64,000 nucleotides of DNA, from contig BDDD01000995.1 in NCBI GenBank assembly GCA_001972305.1, positions 238,536 through 302,535 on the forward strand, in the 5' to 3' direction. Shown in pieces: positions 41,762 to 53,580 of this stretch (position 1 is its first letter; every line of letters begins with the position of its first letter). Below the pieces are notes generated by a model. The model did no database searches. It worked only from the letters and a program-made list of their open reading frames with translations, and was not told the origin of the DNA. The stretch comes from Cephalotus follicularis (lineage: Eukaryota; Streptophyta; Magnoliopsida; Oxalidales; Cephalotaceae). The translations under genes were made by a program, and so were the position numbers.

Positions 41762-42319
41762 TGTTGACTTTTAGTCTCAATCCTAAGTTTTAACGATTAC
41801 AAATTTGCATTTAACTTTGTTACTTTCTGTGCAAGAAAAGAAATAAACAAAATAAAGAAGTGCAGAAACAGAGCAAAGCGCCGACGGTCACAATCAAAGC
41901 GTCAGCGCTTTACAACAAAAAGTCGACGCCCAAGAAGGATGCATCTGCCGTCAAAACCAGTGGAGCGCGAAATTAGTTGAAGTACTCAAAGCGGCGACGC
42001 TTAGGATTAAAGCGTCAGCGCTTTATGCGAACGGTCGACTCCAAAATCAAAGCGGCGACTGACAAAACGAGAAAATTCAAATTTAACTCCTAACGGTAAC
42101 CTAAGAGTCGACGCTTTAGGTAACACCGCCGACGCTTTGGACGGCTGATACAATATCAGAACTTGTTGTAAAAGAGCCAACTTTGTAGCAACAATTTCCA
42201 AGTCTTCTCCAACGGCTCTATTTCTTCACCAACGGCTATAATCCACATAAAGCTATATATACAAGCCAAGAATGAAGATTAAAGAGACTTGAACACAACT
42301 CTTGAACATTCAATCACAA
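41762..42319 (+). repeat. 3' LTR of the gag-only element, truncated
   Basis: Matches the first 558 bases of 38232-39426 with around fifteen substitutions, through the TATA site to CAATCACAAA. It then joins copia RT sequence directly. Confidence 0.9.
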
Positions 42320-42931
42320 ACATGTCTTTAAACTCTCAAAAGCATTATATGGCTTGAAACAAGCTCCTAGAGCTTGGTACGAAAAGTTAAGTGGCTATTT
42401 ACTCGAAAATGGCTTTAAAAGAGGAACAATCGATATCACCCTCTTCACAAAAACTGTTAATAAAGATATTTTAATTGTTCAAGTCTACGTTGATGATATA
42501 ATTTTCGCTTCTACTAACAAAGACTTGTGCAAAGGTTTCGGTAAGATCATGCAGGAAGAATTTGAAATGAGCATGATGGGTGAGCTCAACTACTTCCTTG
42601 GACTTCAAGTCAAACAACTAGAGGAAGGAATCTTCATCAACCAATCAAAGTATGTCAAAGACTTACTAAAAAAATTTGGGATGCAGAACGCCAAAAAGAG
42701 TAAGACCCCTATGAGTACAACTACCAAGCTTGATAAAGATGAGCAAGGTAAGTCTGTTGATCAAAAATTGTATAGAAGCATGATAGGTTCATTGCTTTAC
42801 TTAACAGCGAGTAGGCCGGACATTTTGTTTAGTGTATGCTTATGTGCAAGATTTCAAGAATGTCCCAAGGAATCCCACTTGCATGCCATAAAATGAATCT
42901 TCAAGTATTTAGCATACACACCCTCCTTAGG
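42320..42931 (+). pseudogene. Copia RT, central and C-terminal part
   Basis: Begins HVFKLSKALYGLKQAPRAWYEKLSGYLLENGF, with the catalytic YVDDIIFAS (near 42487), then MMGELNYFLGLQVKQ, KYVKDLLKKFGM and GSLLYLTASRPDILFSV. TGA at 42894-42896 (HAIK then stop) stands where Arg is conserved, and IFKYLAYTPSLG follows. The frame is cut at TTAGG 42927-42931 by a gypsy element and resumes at 52096. It belongs to the element starting at 19931. The deletion at 42319/42320 removed the segment between the GTKWV start and this part, so RT is incomplete. Confidence 0.92.
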
Positions 42932-43079
42932 TGTAACACCCGGTATTTTCCTAATTGTAATATTTCATTTTGAGGTGTAATCTTAAACTTGAATTAATGA
43001 GAATGTTGAAATTTCAAACTGAAAAGATGTCTCCAAACCCTAAATATTGATTAGGGAAAGAAATGTGTAAGTTCAACTT

Positions 43080-43260
43080 GAAAACGGCGCAGTTTTGGAA
43101 GAAACGCGTCGATGTCTTTGGAAAGACGTCGACGCCTATGGGAACCAAGGTACACGTGAATGCATGGGCATGCACGTCGACATTGAGAGAAGGCATCGAC
43201 ACCTTCTTACGAAAAGGGAAAATACATTGACGTCTAAAGAAAGACGTCGATGCCTTTTAA
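43080..43260. repeat. Class III palindrome array, first block
   Basis: ACGCGTCGATGTCTTTGG, AAAGACGTCGACGCCT, CACGTCGACATTG, AAGGCATCGACACC, AAAGACGTCGATGCC. The 3' LTR copy is at 49430-49600. Confidence 0.85.
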
Positions 43261-43989
43261 AAGAATATCATTTACAATATGAACTGACAGAGTAACGTGC
43301 AGAGGGAAGGATTTAGGATCCATGCAGGCACCTTGAGGCACGGGAAGGAGACGTGTTGATCATGCACGATGGTCTCCTGACCTGCATGACTGAAGGAGGA
43401 TGAAGAAGGTAACAAGTGTTACCATGCATGCAACCTGCAAATAAAAGAGGAGAAGAAAACAAAATGGAAAAGGAGAGTTCTGGGAAAGAGGGAGAGAGCA
43501 CGAGAGTGCCCATTGAATGCAAGGAGAAAGAGGTTGGGGAAGCCATCTGCATAAGAACAACCCCTCCCCACCTCTCTCTCTCGTTTAAAACACCAAAGGA
43601 AAGAAAAGGAGAAAACCAGTGAGTGTGAGAGCCACCATTGTTGAGCTTGGTTGGAGCTAGAACTTGGAGCTCGTGGGTAGCAGTTGCTGAGAGGATCTTG
43701 GAGCTGTTGTGGCCAGAACCTGGGAACTTAAAGGGGTGGACTTTCCAGTTCCTAACATGGAACAATAAGGTAGGGGAAAGTGATAAATTTATACATGCAT
43801 TTTGGGTTTTAAGTTAGTAAATACCATGATGAATTACATGTTAATGGGTGAATTGTGATTCTGGATTTGTTGTAGTGATTACTGTGATATACAGAGTTGA
43901 CTTGCATGTGTAAATTACATGAATATTGAACTGGGTTGTGCTTGGATGATTTTGATAAATGGCTTGCTGTGTTAAAACTATGGAGAAAG

Positions 43990-44435
43990 CGTTCTGGGTT
44001 GGATAAACGTCGACGTCTACCAGAAGACGTCGATGTCTTCGTGGACGTATGAAAAAGACATCGATGTTTGAGTGAAAGCATCGACGCCTTTTCTGGTAAA
44101 TCGTAGAACTGTAATGTTCATTACAGAGGGCCATTTAGCCTTTTGGGATTTCCTGTTTGATTTCGAATAGACGTTCTGGTTACATACTCTGGTAACCAGT
44201 GGCTTTTCTTACGCCTTTAAGAGGTTAAGTTTCGTTTATTTGAGGATTAGGGGCTGGATTCTTCCCTCCAGAATCCAGACTCGCGCACTGATACCTCCTG
44301 GTATCATAAAGACATCGATGTCTTTGGAAAGACATCGACGTCTTTTACCCAATAACGCCTGGGAATAATTGTACATAGGATCGATGCCTTAGGGAAAAGA
44401 CGTCGATGCCTTAGGGATAGACATCGACGCCTATC
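43990..44435. repeat. Class III palindrome array, second block
   Basis: AACGTCGACGTCTACC, AAGACGTCGATGTCTTC, AAAGACATCGATGTTTG, then AAAGACATCGATGTCTTTGG and AAAGACATCGACGTCTTTTA as long palindromes, and three sites near 44380-44435. The 3' LTR copy is at 50335-50765. Confidence 0.88.
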
Positions 44436-45352
44436 TCCCTGTTTAATGGAATTACACACGAATGGGACCCGCTAGACCCGAAACGACTCTCGGAACGATC
44501 CTAGATGCATTATGAGCATATGTTTGCATTATTACTGTGATTTGCATTATGGTTGATTTCTAAATAGTGTTAACCATTTTGAAAAGCTTGCATGATTTTT
44601 ATAATCATTTTGTACGAAAATGTATATTTGTCAACATATGATTTTATATATTTTCGAAATGACCGGGAAAGTATTTTCCAATGACGGAGAAATGTTTTCA
44701 AGAATTGATTATGAAATGAAATGTATTGTGCGAAAATGTATATTTGTCAACATATGAATTTATATATTTTAGAAATGATTGGGGAAGTGTTTCCCAAGAT
44801 GCAGAAATGTTTTAAAAGATTGTTTATACAATCAAATGTATTGTTTTAAGTTTTATAACTTATCACAACTTGAAAACGGAGTAATATATTTTAAACAAAT
44901 ATATGTGATCAAGTAATTATATTTTATTGCTTGACTTGTATTGTGCAATGGTTGTGCTTGTTGATTATTAGCCGCAGTGCTAATAACTTGTTGATTACTC
45001 AGCCGCTGTGCTAGTAACTTGCTGTTGGTTTAGCCGCCGCGCTAAACAACACACGGAGGACTTGCTCCAAAACCGTTCGCAAACGGGGATGGGGTAAGAG
45101 TGCATGACGTTGGGGCCAGGTGGTGCCGACGGTTATGACGACTTGTTTGTCTGGTTCCTTTTGGGACATACTTATTGCTTCTGTTGATATAACTTATGAG
45201 TTATTCTTGTATTGTGAACATGCATATATTTTTATATATGTATATACGGAGATATAATTATTGTGAAAATTACATGTCATATTGCATCATAATGCATTCA
45301 TTCATGAGACCCATTATCATATGACTCGAACTGTATTTATAAGTTTATTCAC

Positions 45353-45377
45353 TTAGCCGAGTGAGGACAAAGGCTAA
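45353..45377 (+). promoter_or_regulatory. Conserved beta-LTR stem-loop TTAGCC/GGCTAA
   Basis: Six-base arms and a 13-base loop near AGTGAGGACAA, followed by CCCCTAC. The same 25-base unit is at 5809, 16584, 51686 and 55671, and at 62321 in the second LTR of the last element. Confidence 0.6.
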
Positions 45378-45773
45378 CCCCTACTGTAACAGATTGACGG
45401 AGTGGATATGAGATGGAGCATGCGTGGAGACTTAAAGAGAAGACTTAGTTATCTCTCTTATTTTCTTGTATTGAGTTAATGAACATTGGTCATGCTAAAT
45501 TGGATTATTGTAACATGATTTATTTTTATCTCGTACTGTATTTTCATGCTCCGTTTTTGGGCGATCGACAATGTGGTTGGGTTTATTATAAAGTTTTTGG
45601 GCATCACGTAGTATGGGATGCGTGATGTATGTTTAAATTCAGCTCTTACATGAATGCTTCCGCTATCGAGAAATTTAATTATTGGTAAAATTGCATGAGC
45701 TGGATTATATTATGTTGATTGCCTTACTGTTTTATATGGTGTCTTTAATGTTGGAAAACGGGGTGTGACAACG

Positions 45774-45785
45774 TGGTATCAGAGC
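45774..45785 (+). other. Primer-binding site
   Basis: TGGTATCAGAGC three bases after the 5' LTR. Confidence 0.9.
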
Positions 45786-45885
45786 ATATATCCATTATAT
45801 GCTTAGCTTGGATAAGTTCCTTGGCAATCAATAAGTTGTTTTCCTAAAGTTGTGACTAATCGTCACTTTTCTTATAGGAAACAAT

Positions 45886-46530
45886 ATGGACAGAAGAGGA
45901 AGAGCTAAGGCTGGTGAGGGAAGTGCTCCCCAGGGAACAAATGATGGGAGAGATCCGCTAGATCGAATGGCCGACTACTTTCAACAGCAAATGGCTGTGG
46001 ATGCGGCCAACATAGAAGACCTGCGGCGATGGTACATAGATCGTGTGAATGACCATTTCCATCAAGATGTGGGTTCTAATACAGCGCGCCTGGAAGAGAT
46101 GCGGCAACTGTGTATTGAAACCCAGCAAGTTAAGCAGACTAGACTAGCTCCGTCAGAATGGCATGATGGTGACTCTTCAACCAAGTCATCAAAGAACAGT
46201 TCTCAGCAAACGGCCGCTAAGGGAACTTCGAGTCAAGAAGGTGATATAAGGTCTAGAGCCTGCTATCACTGTGGTCATAAGGGCCACTTACAGAAAGATT
46301 GCTGGAGGATGCATGGACTGTGTTTCAGGTGCGGGGCACCTGGTCATTCAGTGAAGGACTATCCAAAGAGTCCTGCTACGGCGCCTACGGGGCCTATGAG
46401 AAATAGCGATGCCGAAACTGGACCTTCGCAGCGGGGAGGCAAGGGCAAAGGCATCATGAGAGGTACGATTTTCGCTCTTACTTGCATCATACTTGATCAT
46501 AATGCCTTTGATTGGTTGATCATATTATAG
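45886..46530 (+). pseudogene. Gag lacking its core domain
   Basis: ATG 45886 opens MDRRGRAKAGEGSAPQ and keeps the N-terminal phrase DPLDRMADYFQQQMAVDA. A predicted helical, Glu/Arg-rich stretch (residues about 45-85) follows. The retrotransposon gag core that follows at this place in the relative at 56143 is absent. Two zinc motifs remain: CYHCGHKGHLQKDC, and CFRCGAPGHSVKDY, whose last Cys is Tyr. A basic tail ends in GKGIMRG, and the protein closes with foreign-looking residues at TAG 46528-46530 where protease should start. The same core-less layout is seen at 14749, so it may be a recurrent form and not a single accident. Confidence 0.82.
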
Positions 46531-46686
46531 CCATAGTTAAGTGGATGTTAAGTTGGATGTTTGGGGCCAACTAATGAGTAAGAGAATGATGATTGACTTT
46601 ACCCCACACATACTTAGTGAACTTCTAGAACCCGGATAACATAACCAGAGAATATGAAATGTATTGCTCAGATAGTGATTCACAGT
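46531..46686 (+). other. Deletion scar between gag and RT
   Basis: Short unreadable stretch. Protease and the first part of RT (from the [10 protein letters not shown] motif) are missing. AGAATATGAAATGTATTGC joins directly to the [13 protein letters not shown] motif. Confidence 0.6.
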
Positions 46687-49218
46687 AATGATTCAAGGGT
46701 GTTTTCCAAGCTTGATTTGAGATCAGGTTATCACCTGTCGAGGGTGAGGGAAGGAGATATTGAGAAGACTGCTTTCCGGACAAGATACGGTCACTATGAG
46801 TTCCTTGTGATACCTTTTGGTGTTACCAATGCACCAGCTGCGTTCATGCCATTGATGAACGACGTGTTTCGACCGTACTTGGACCAGTTTGTTGTTGTGT
46901 TTATTGACGACGTACTTGTATACTCAAGGAGTGAGGAAGAGCATGCTTGCCATCTAGGGTTGGTTTTGCAGATTCTCCGAGAGCAGCAACTGTACGCCAA
47001 ACTCAGTAAGTGTGAATTTTGGCTTGACCGTGTGATTTTTCTAGGTCACATTGTATCTGGAGAGGGTTTGGCGGTGGATCCGTCGAAGACAGAGGAGGTA
47101 CGAGATTGGCCACAGCCGAAGAAAGTAATGGAGGTACACAGTTTTCTTGGCTTGGCGGGATATTACAGAAGATTTATCCATAATTTCTCGAGAATAGCTG
47201 AGCCTTTAACTAGACTGACCCAGAAGAAGACCTTGTTTGTTTGGGATGATGATTACGAAGCTAGTTTCCGCGAACTGAAGGATCGGTTGGTTTCCGCTCC
47301 TATCTTGGCATTACCTGAGGGTAATGAGGGCTTTGCAGTCTATAGTGATGCATCGGGTAAGGGCTTGGGCTGCGTGCTGATGCAACGAGGAAAGGTGATC
47401 GCTTATGCTTCTAGGAAGCTGAAGCCGTATGAAGAAAACTACCCGACTCATGACCTTGAACTTGCAGCTATCATCTTCGCCCTTCAGAAGTGAAGACACT
47501 ATCTCCATGGGGCGCAGTTTGAGATCTTTACCGATCATAAGAGTTTGAAGTACCTGTTTTGTCAGGACACACTGAACAGGAGACAACGCAGGTAGGTAGA
47601 GTTCTTTAATGATTATGATTGTAGCATCCAGTACCACCCGGGGAAAGCGAATGTAGTCGTTGATGCCTTGAGCCGCAAGGCTATGGTTGCCAATAAGATG
47701 GTGTCGCAATGGAAGATGTTAGAAGACTTCCAAGAATGGTCTCCATTCACTCAATCACCGGGGATCTTTCTAGCCGACATGCGAGTACAGCCTGTGTTGC
47801 TTGATCACATCAGGGGTGCACAACCACATGATCCAAAGTTGCAGCGAATTCGGGAGAACCTGGACTCCAAATCCGATTTTCGGGTACATGCTGATGGTAT
47901 TCTGAGATATCGGGGACGTGTATGTCTTCCGAATGAACCAAGACTGAAGGATGAGTTACTCCGCGGGGCTCATAAATCTCTGTACAGTATTCATCATGGT
48001 AACACCAAGATGTACCAAGATATGAAGAAAACTTACTAGTGGTCCAGCATGAAGCGCGAGATTGCTGAATATGTCGCGAAGTGTTTGACTTGCCAGAGGG
48101 TCAAGGCCGAGCACCAAAGACCTGCGGGACTGTTACAGTCATTACCAGTGGCAGAGTGGAAATGGGAACACATTACGATGGACTTTGTTTCTGGATTTCC
48201 ACCGACTAGGCATCGTCATAATGCCCTGTGGGTTATTGTTGATAGACTCACCAAATCAGCACACTTCTTGCCCACACATGTCACTGATTCTGCGAGCAAG
48301 TTGGCTCGATTGTATGTGAAGGAGATTGTGAGACTGCACGGTGTTCCGGTGAGCATTGTTTGTGATAGGGATTCGATCTTCACTTCCAACTTCTGGAAGA
48401 GATTTCAGACAGCTTTCAGAACGAGATTGAATCTCAGAACTGCTTTCCACCCTCAGACAGACGGACAGTCAGAGCGTACCATCCAAACCTTGGAGGATAT
48501 GCTTCGGGCTTGCGTGAACGATTTTGGTGGAACCTGGGAAGACCATATCCCTCTGATAGAGTTTTCATACAATAACAGTTATCACTCGAGTATCGGTATG
48601 GCTCCATATGAAGAACTGTATGGGAGAAAGTGTAGGTCACCCATCCGCTGGGATGAGGTTGGTGAACGACCACTGCTTGGGTCAGATTTGGTGGAGGAGA
48701 CTTCGGAGAAAGTCAAGTTCATCAGAGAAAAGTTGCTTGCAGCGCAGAGTCGGCAGAAGAGCTATGCTGACAATGTGAAGAGAAGGCCTTTAACCTTCAA
48801 TGTTGGGGATTACGTGTTTTTGAAGGTATCTCCGTGGAAAGGAGTGCAAAGATTCGGGAAGAGGGGAAAGTTAGCGCCACGCTACATTTGTCCTTTTGAG
48901 ATTTTGGAGAGGGTTGGGGAGGTAGCATATCAGCTAGCCTTGCCTCCTACATTGTCGAGTGTACATGACGTCTTCCATGTATCGATGCTACGAGGATATA
49001 TCCGGGATCCATCGCATGTCCTGGATTATGACTCGATTACGGTGAGGGATGATCTTTCCTGCGAGGAGTCACCCGTGAGAATCTTGGATTGGAAGACACA
49101 AGTATTGAGGAACCGAACCATTCTGATGGTAAAGGTTCAGTGGCAATTTCATCGGCCGGAAGAAGTAACTTGGGAATGTGAGGATGACATCCGAGAGCGT
49201 TACCCACATTTGTTTTAG
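46687..49218 (+). pseudogene. Pol: partial RT, RNase H, integrase, chromodomain
   Basis: One frame from [12 protein letters not shown] to LF and TAG 49216-49218. RT keeps [16 protein letters not shown], catalytic [10 protein letters not shown] (near 46900) and [12 protein letters not shown] but lacks the fingers. RNase H has [15 protein letters not shown] and [11 protein letters not shown]. Three stops interrupt: TGA 47491-47493, TAG 47593-47595 and TAG 48037-48039, each where Trp is conserved (KWRHYL, RRWVEF, TYWWS). Integrase has the HHCC region (47970-48090), Asp in MDFVSGF, Asp in VCDRDSIF and Glu in TDGQSERTIQ. The last 400 codons are open, through HDVFHVSMLRGY to the chromodomain VKVQWQFHRPEEVTWECEDDIRERYPHLF. 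There is no frameshift in 2.5 kb. Confidence 0.93.
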
Positions 49219-49246
49219 TGTGTGTTAATTTCGAGGACAAAATTTC

Positions 49247-49262
49247 TTGAAGGAGGGGTGAA
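49247..49262 (+). other. Polypurine tract
   Basis: GAAGGAGGGGTGAA directly before the 3' LTR. Confidence 0.85.
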
Positions 49263-52095
49263 TGTAACACCCGGTATTTTCCTAATTGTAATATTTCGTT
49301 TTGAGGTGTAATCTTAAACTTGAATTAATGAGAATGTTGAAATTTCAAACTCAAAAGATGTCTCCAAACCCTAAATATAGATTAGGGAAAGAAATGTGTA
49401 AGTTAAACTTTAAAACGGTGCAGTTTTGGAAGAAACGCGTCGATGTCATTGGAAAGACGTTGACGCCTATGGGAACCAAGGTACACGTGAATGCATGGGC
49501 ATGCATATCGACATTGAGAGAAGGCATCGACACCTTCTTACGAAAAGGGAAAAGACATCAACGTCTAAAGAAAGACGTGGACGCCTTTTAAAAGAATATC
49601 ATTTACGATATGAACTGACAGAGTAACGTGCAAAGGGAAGGATTTAGGATCCATGCAGGCACCTTGAGGCACGGGAAGGAGACGTGTTGATCATGCACGA
49701 TGGTCTCCTGACCTGCATGACTGAAGGAGGATGAAGAAGGTAACAAGTGTTACCATGAATGCAACCTGCAAATAAAAGAGGAGAAGAAAACAAAATGGAA
49801 AGGGAGAGTTCTGGGAAAGAGGGAGAGAGCACGAGAGTGCCCATTGAATGCAAGGAGAAAGAGGTTGGGGGAGCAATCTGTATAAGAACAACCCCTCCCC
49901 ACCTCTCTCTCTCGTTTAAAACACCAAAGGAAAGAAAAGGAGAAAACCAGTGAGTGTGAGAGCCACCATTGTTGAGCTTGGTTGCAGCTAGAACTTGGAG
50001 CTCGTGGGTAGCAGTTGCTGAGAGGATCTTGGAGCTGTTGTGGCCATAACCTGGGAACTTAAAGGGGTGGACTTTCCAGTTCCTAACGTGGAACAATAAG
50101 GTAGGGGAAAGTGATAAATTTATACATGCATTTTGGGTTTTAAGTTAGTGAATACCATGATGAATTACATGTTAATGGGTGAATTGTGATTCTGGATTTG
50201 TTGTAGCGATTACTGTGATATACGGAGTTGACTTGCATGTGTAAATTACATGAATATTGAACTGGGTTGTGTTTGGATGATTTTCATAAATGGCTTGCTG
50301 TGCTAAAACTATGGAGAAAGCGTTCTGGGTTGGATAAACGTCGACGTCTACCAGAAGAGGTCGATGTCTTCGTGTACGTATGAAAAAGACATCGATGTTT
50401 GAGTGAAAGCATCGGCGCCTTTTCTGGGAAATCGTAGAACTGTAATGTTCATTACAAAGGGCCATTTAGCCATTTGGGATTTCCTGTTTGATTTCGAATG
50501 GACGTTCTGGTTACATACTCTGGTAACCAGTGGCTTTTCTTACGCCTTTAAGAGGTTAAGTTTCGTTTATATGAGGATTAGGGGCTGGATTCTTCCCTCC
50601 AGAATCCAGACTCGCACACTGATACCTCCTGGTATCATAAAGACATCGATGTCTTTGGAAAGACATCGACGTCTTTTACCCAATAACGCCTGGGAATAAT
50701 TGTACATAGGATCGACGCCTTAGGGAAAAGACGTCGACGCCTTAGGGATAGACATCGACGCCTATCTCCCTGTTTAATGGAATTACACACGAATGGGACC
50801 CGCTAGACCCGAAACGACTCGAGGAACGATCCTAGATGCATTCTGAGCATATGTTTGCATTATTACTGTGACTTGCATTATGGTTGATTTCTAAATACTG
50901 TTAACCATTTTGAAAAGCTGGCATGATTTTTATAATCATTTTGTACGAAAATGTATATTTGTCATAATATGATTTTATATATTTTCGAAATGATCGGGAA
51001 AGTATTTTCTAATGACGGAGAAATGTTTTCAAGAATTGATTATGAAATCAAATGTATTGTGCGAAAATGTATATTTGTCAACATATGAATTTATATATTT
51101 TCGAAATGATTGGGGAAGTGTTTCCCAAGACGGAGAAATGTTTTAAAAGATTGTTTATACAATCAAATGTATTGTTTTAAATTTTATAACTTATCACAAC
51201 TTGTGAACGGAGTAATATATTTTAAACAAATATATGTGATCCAGTAATTATATTTTATTGCTTGACTTGTATTGTGCAATGCTTGTGCTTGTTGATTATT
51301 AGCCGCAGTGCTAATAACTTGTTGATTACTCAGCCGCTGCGCTAGTAACTTGCTGTTGGTTTAGTCGCCGCGCTAAACAACATACGGAGGACTTGCTCCA
51401 AAACCGTTCGCAAACGGGGATGGGGTAAGAGTGCATGACGTTGGGGCCAGGAGGTGGCGACGGTTATGACGACTTGTTTGTCTGGTTCCTTTTGGGACAT
51501 ACTCATTGCTTGTGTTGATATAACTTATGAGTTATACTTGTATTGTGAACATGCATATATTTTTATATATGTATATACGGAGATATAATTATTGTGAAAA
51601 TTACATGTCATATTGCATCATAATGCATTCATTCATGATACCCATTATCATATGACTCGAACTATATTTATAAGTTTATTCACTTAGCCGAGTGATGACA
51701 AAGGCTAACCCCTACTGTAACAGATTGACGGAGTGGATATGAGATGGAGCATGCGTGGAGACTTAAAGACAAGACTTAGTTATCTCTCTTATTTTCTTGT
51801 ATTGCGTTAATGAACATTGGTCATGCTAAATTGGATTATTGTAACATGATTTATTTTTATCTCGTACTGTATTTTCACGCTCCGTTTTTGGGCGATCGAC
51901 AATGTGGTTATTATAAACTTGTTGGGCATCACGTAGTATGGGATGCGTGATGTATGTTTAAATTCAGCTCTTACATGAATGCTTCCGCTATCGAGAAATT
52001 TAATTATTGGTAAAATTGCATGAGCTGGATTATATTATTTTGATTGCCTTACCGCTTCATATGTTGTCTTTAATGTTGGAAAACGGGGTGTGACA
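49263..52095 (+). repeat. 3' LTR (beta family)
   Basis: 2833 bp, partner of 42932-45770 with few substitutions (one gap near 51907). It ends GGGGTGTGACA, followed by TTAGG. Confidence 0.95.
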
Positions 52096-52580
52096 TTAGG
52101 ACTATGGTATCCTAGGAAATCATCATTTGACTTACACACTTACTCCGATGCCGATTTCGGTGGATATAAAGTAGATAGAAAAAGCACAAGTGGCACGTGT
52201 CAATTTTTAGGCAATATGCTTATTTCTTGGTTTAGCGAGAAACAAAATTCAGTAGCACTTTCTACTACCAAAGCCGAATACATTGCCGCAGGAAGTTGTT
52301 GCGCCCAAATCACGTGGATTAAGCAACAACTCCTTGACTATGGCTTTAACTTTGAAAAAGTGCCAATTAGGCGTGATAACACTAGTGCGATATGTTTAGG
52401 GAAAAACCCGGTTCATCACTCTAGGACTAAACACATTGACATAAGATATCACTTCATAAAAGATCACATAGAAAAAGGTGATATTGAATTAGTTTTCGTC
52501 CCGACTCAAGAACAAGTCATGGACATCTTCACAAAACCATTAGACGAACAGACCTTCTCAAAATTTAGATTGGAATTAGG
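52096..52580 (+). pseudogene. Copia RNase H
   Basis: After the duplicated TTAGG the frame continues as LWYPRKSSFDLHTYSDADFGGYKVDRKSTSG. Catalytic residues are visible in YSDADF, TTKAEYIA and RRDNTSAI. The C-terminal KHIDIRYHFIKDHIEKG and DIFTKPLDEQTFSKFRLELGLC are complete. It is fused without a stop to the following ORF. It completes the element begun at 19931 and is intact as far as it goes. Its RT half lies across the 9-kb insertion. Confidence 0.92.
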
Positions 52581-53347
52581 TCTATGTGAAATTGAATTAT
52601 TGACATGTTTATATGATTGGTGCGATAATATATGTTTGCTCAATATGCTTGTTTGTTCATTAACGCATCATTTGCATTCATTCATGCGAGTTTACAAAAA
52701 TGACAGAAAACAGAGCAAAGTGCCGACGCCTGTCATTAAAGCGTCAGCGCTTTACATAAAAATTAGGGCTCGAATTAGGGAAAGTGGTCAAAGCGCCGAC
52801 GCCTCCCTCTACACCGTCGTCGCTTTAGTCGTGTTTTTAGACAGAAAGCGCCGTCTGTCAAGCCATTTTCACACGAAAACTCAAAACCCTAACTCTAAAC
52901 TCACTGTCTCTGGCGATTTTGTGCCTCATTACATTCGAAAATCTTTGATAAATCTCAAACTAACATCAAAGATGCCAAGAACAAGGAGTATTGAAGCTGG
53001 ACAAGGGTCTAAAACAAAAAGGAAATCTGTTGGGCGCAAAGGGAAGGGCATAGACACTCATCCAGCCACACCAGAGGTTGCTTCCTCACTCCCTAGGTAT
53101 CCTGAAGCCTATTTTAATCGCAAGATTCTAGTAGGCAAAATATTAGATTTCGATTTCTGCAATAATGAGGGTTTTCCCATTATAGAGTGGCTAGGTGCTC
53201 AAGGGTTAGAACCCTTATTTTCAATCAATTTACCTAGCTATCCTTAGCTAATTAAGGAATTTTATGTTCACATTCTAAATTGCTCTATGGTAGAATTAAG
53301 CACTAAGGTCAAAAACAAGGAAATTGAATTAGACGTCGAAACATTAG
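52581..53347 (+). pseudogene. Post-pol ORF of the copia element, N-terminal half
   Basis: The RNase H frame stays open through a linker with class II palindromes (52700-52860) to an ATG at 52972 in the same frame (MPRTRSIEAGQGSKTKRK, a basic N terminus). It continues with YFNRKILVGKILDFDF and then TAG 53245-53247, beyond which the frame continues as LIKEFYVHILNCSMVELSTKVKNKEIELDVETL to the insertion at ATTAG. This wording, with the part after 62692, resembles the Pfam family of putative plant transposon proteins (PF20167, from memory). SIRE elements carry an env-like ORF in this position, but I see no signal peptide or membrane segment. The in-frame fusion may be accidental because the linker looks untranslated. 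Confidence 0.7.
52700..52860. repeat. Class II palindromes between pol and post-pol ORF
   Basis: AAAGTGCCGACGCC, AAAGCGTCAGCGCTTT and AAAGCGCCGACGCC sites. The same class as in this element's LTR but outside the LTR. Confidence 0.7.
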
Positions 53348-53497
53348 TGTAATAACCGCAAATTCATTCTGGGTATATTGTACTCTTGATGAATAAAATA
53401 TGCACTTACTTGAATTTGATGTCCAATTATTATACGAAATTGTGGTTGCTAATTTAAATTAAGCAAATGAACCTAAAAAACCAAAAGCAGCCATTGA

Positions 53498-53580
53498 CAG
53501 CCGACTGCCACAGGGGAATAGTCGACTGGCTTATGCGTGGTGTGACAGTCGACTGCCTGTTTAAGACAGTCGACTGGAAC
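53498..53580. repeat. Class I palindrome array, first block
   Basis: Four sites: CAGCCGACTG, TAGTCGACTG, CAGTCGACTG, CAGTCGACTG. The 3' LTR copy (60915-60990) has one site fewer. Confidence 0.85.

Larger units (their letters stand above)
38232..42319 (+). mobile_element. Gag-only non-autonomous copia element (SIRE-like)
   Basis: 5' LTR (38232-39426), primer-binding site, gag ORF, a short gag extension, about 600 bp of non-coding sequence, polypurine tract, and a 3' LTR cut after 558 bases. There is no protease, integrase, RT or RNase H anywhere. LTR start and gag are clearly related to the copia element that hosts it. The structure matches the published idea of terminal-repeat elements carrying only gag (TR-GAG). 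The deletion of the 3' LTR end prevents a target-duplication check (left flank ATGGG). Confidence 0.88.
42932..45770 (+). repeat. 5' LTR (beta family)
   Basis: 2839 bp. Two class III palindrome arrays (43080-43260, 43990-44435), donor-like AATAAG|GTAGGG (43769/43770), a tandemly similar pair of 100-bp phrases (CGAAAATGTATATTTGTCA at 44616 and 44730), and the stem TTAGCC-N13-GGCTAA (45353-45377). Confidence 0.95.
43770..45877 (+). promoter_or_regulatory. Predicted leader intron
   Basis: Donor AAG|GTAGGG in the LTR and acceptor CACTTTTCTTATAG ending at 45877, eight bases before the gag ATG at 45886. The acceptor is the same TATAG|GAAAC phrase found before the gag ATG at 14749 and 56143. Confidence 0.5.
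42932..52095 (+). mobile_element. Tekay/Del-like chromovirus with shortened interior
   Basis: LTRs of 2839 and 2833 bp (TGTAACACCCGG...GGGGTGTGACA), target duplication TTAGG (42927-42931 and 52096-52100), primer-binding site and polypurine tract all present. The interior is only 3.5 kb. Gag lacks its core, and protease and the RT N terminus are deleted. RNase H, integrase and chromodomain are readable in one frame with three stops. The perfect target duplication and near-identical LTRs mark a recent insertion. The protein deletions suggest it used proteins from other copies if they predate insertion (inference). Confidence 0.95.

Noticed and set aside
43313-43765. Open frame of 150 codons on the minus strand, repeated at 49644-50096
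   Set aside because: Lies in the leader part of both LTRs of one element, antisense to the probable transcript, with no domain. The repetition is LTR identity, not gene conservation.
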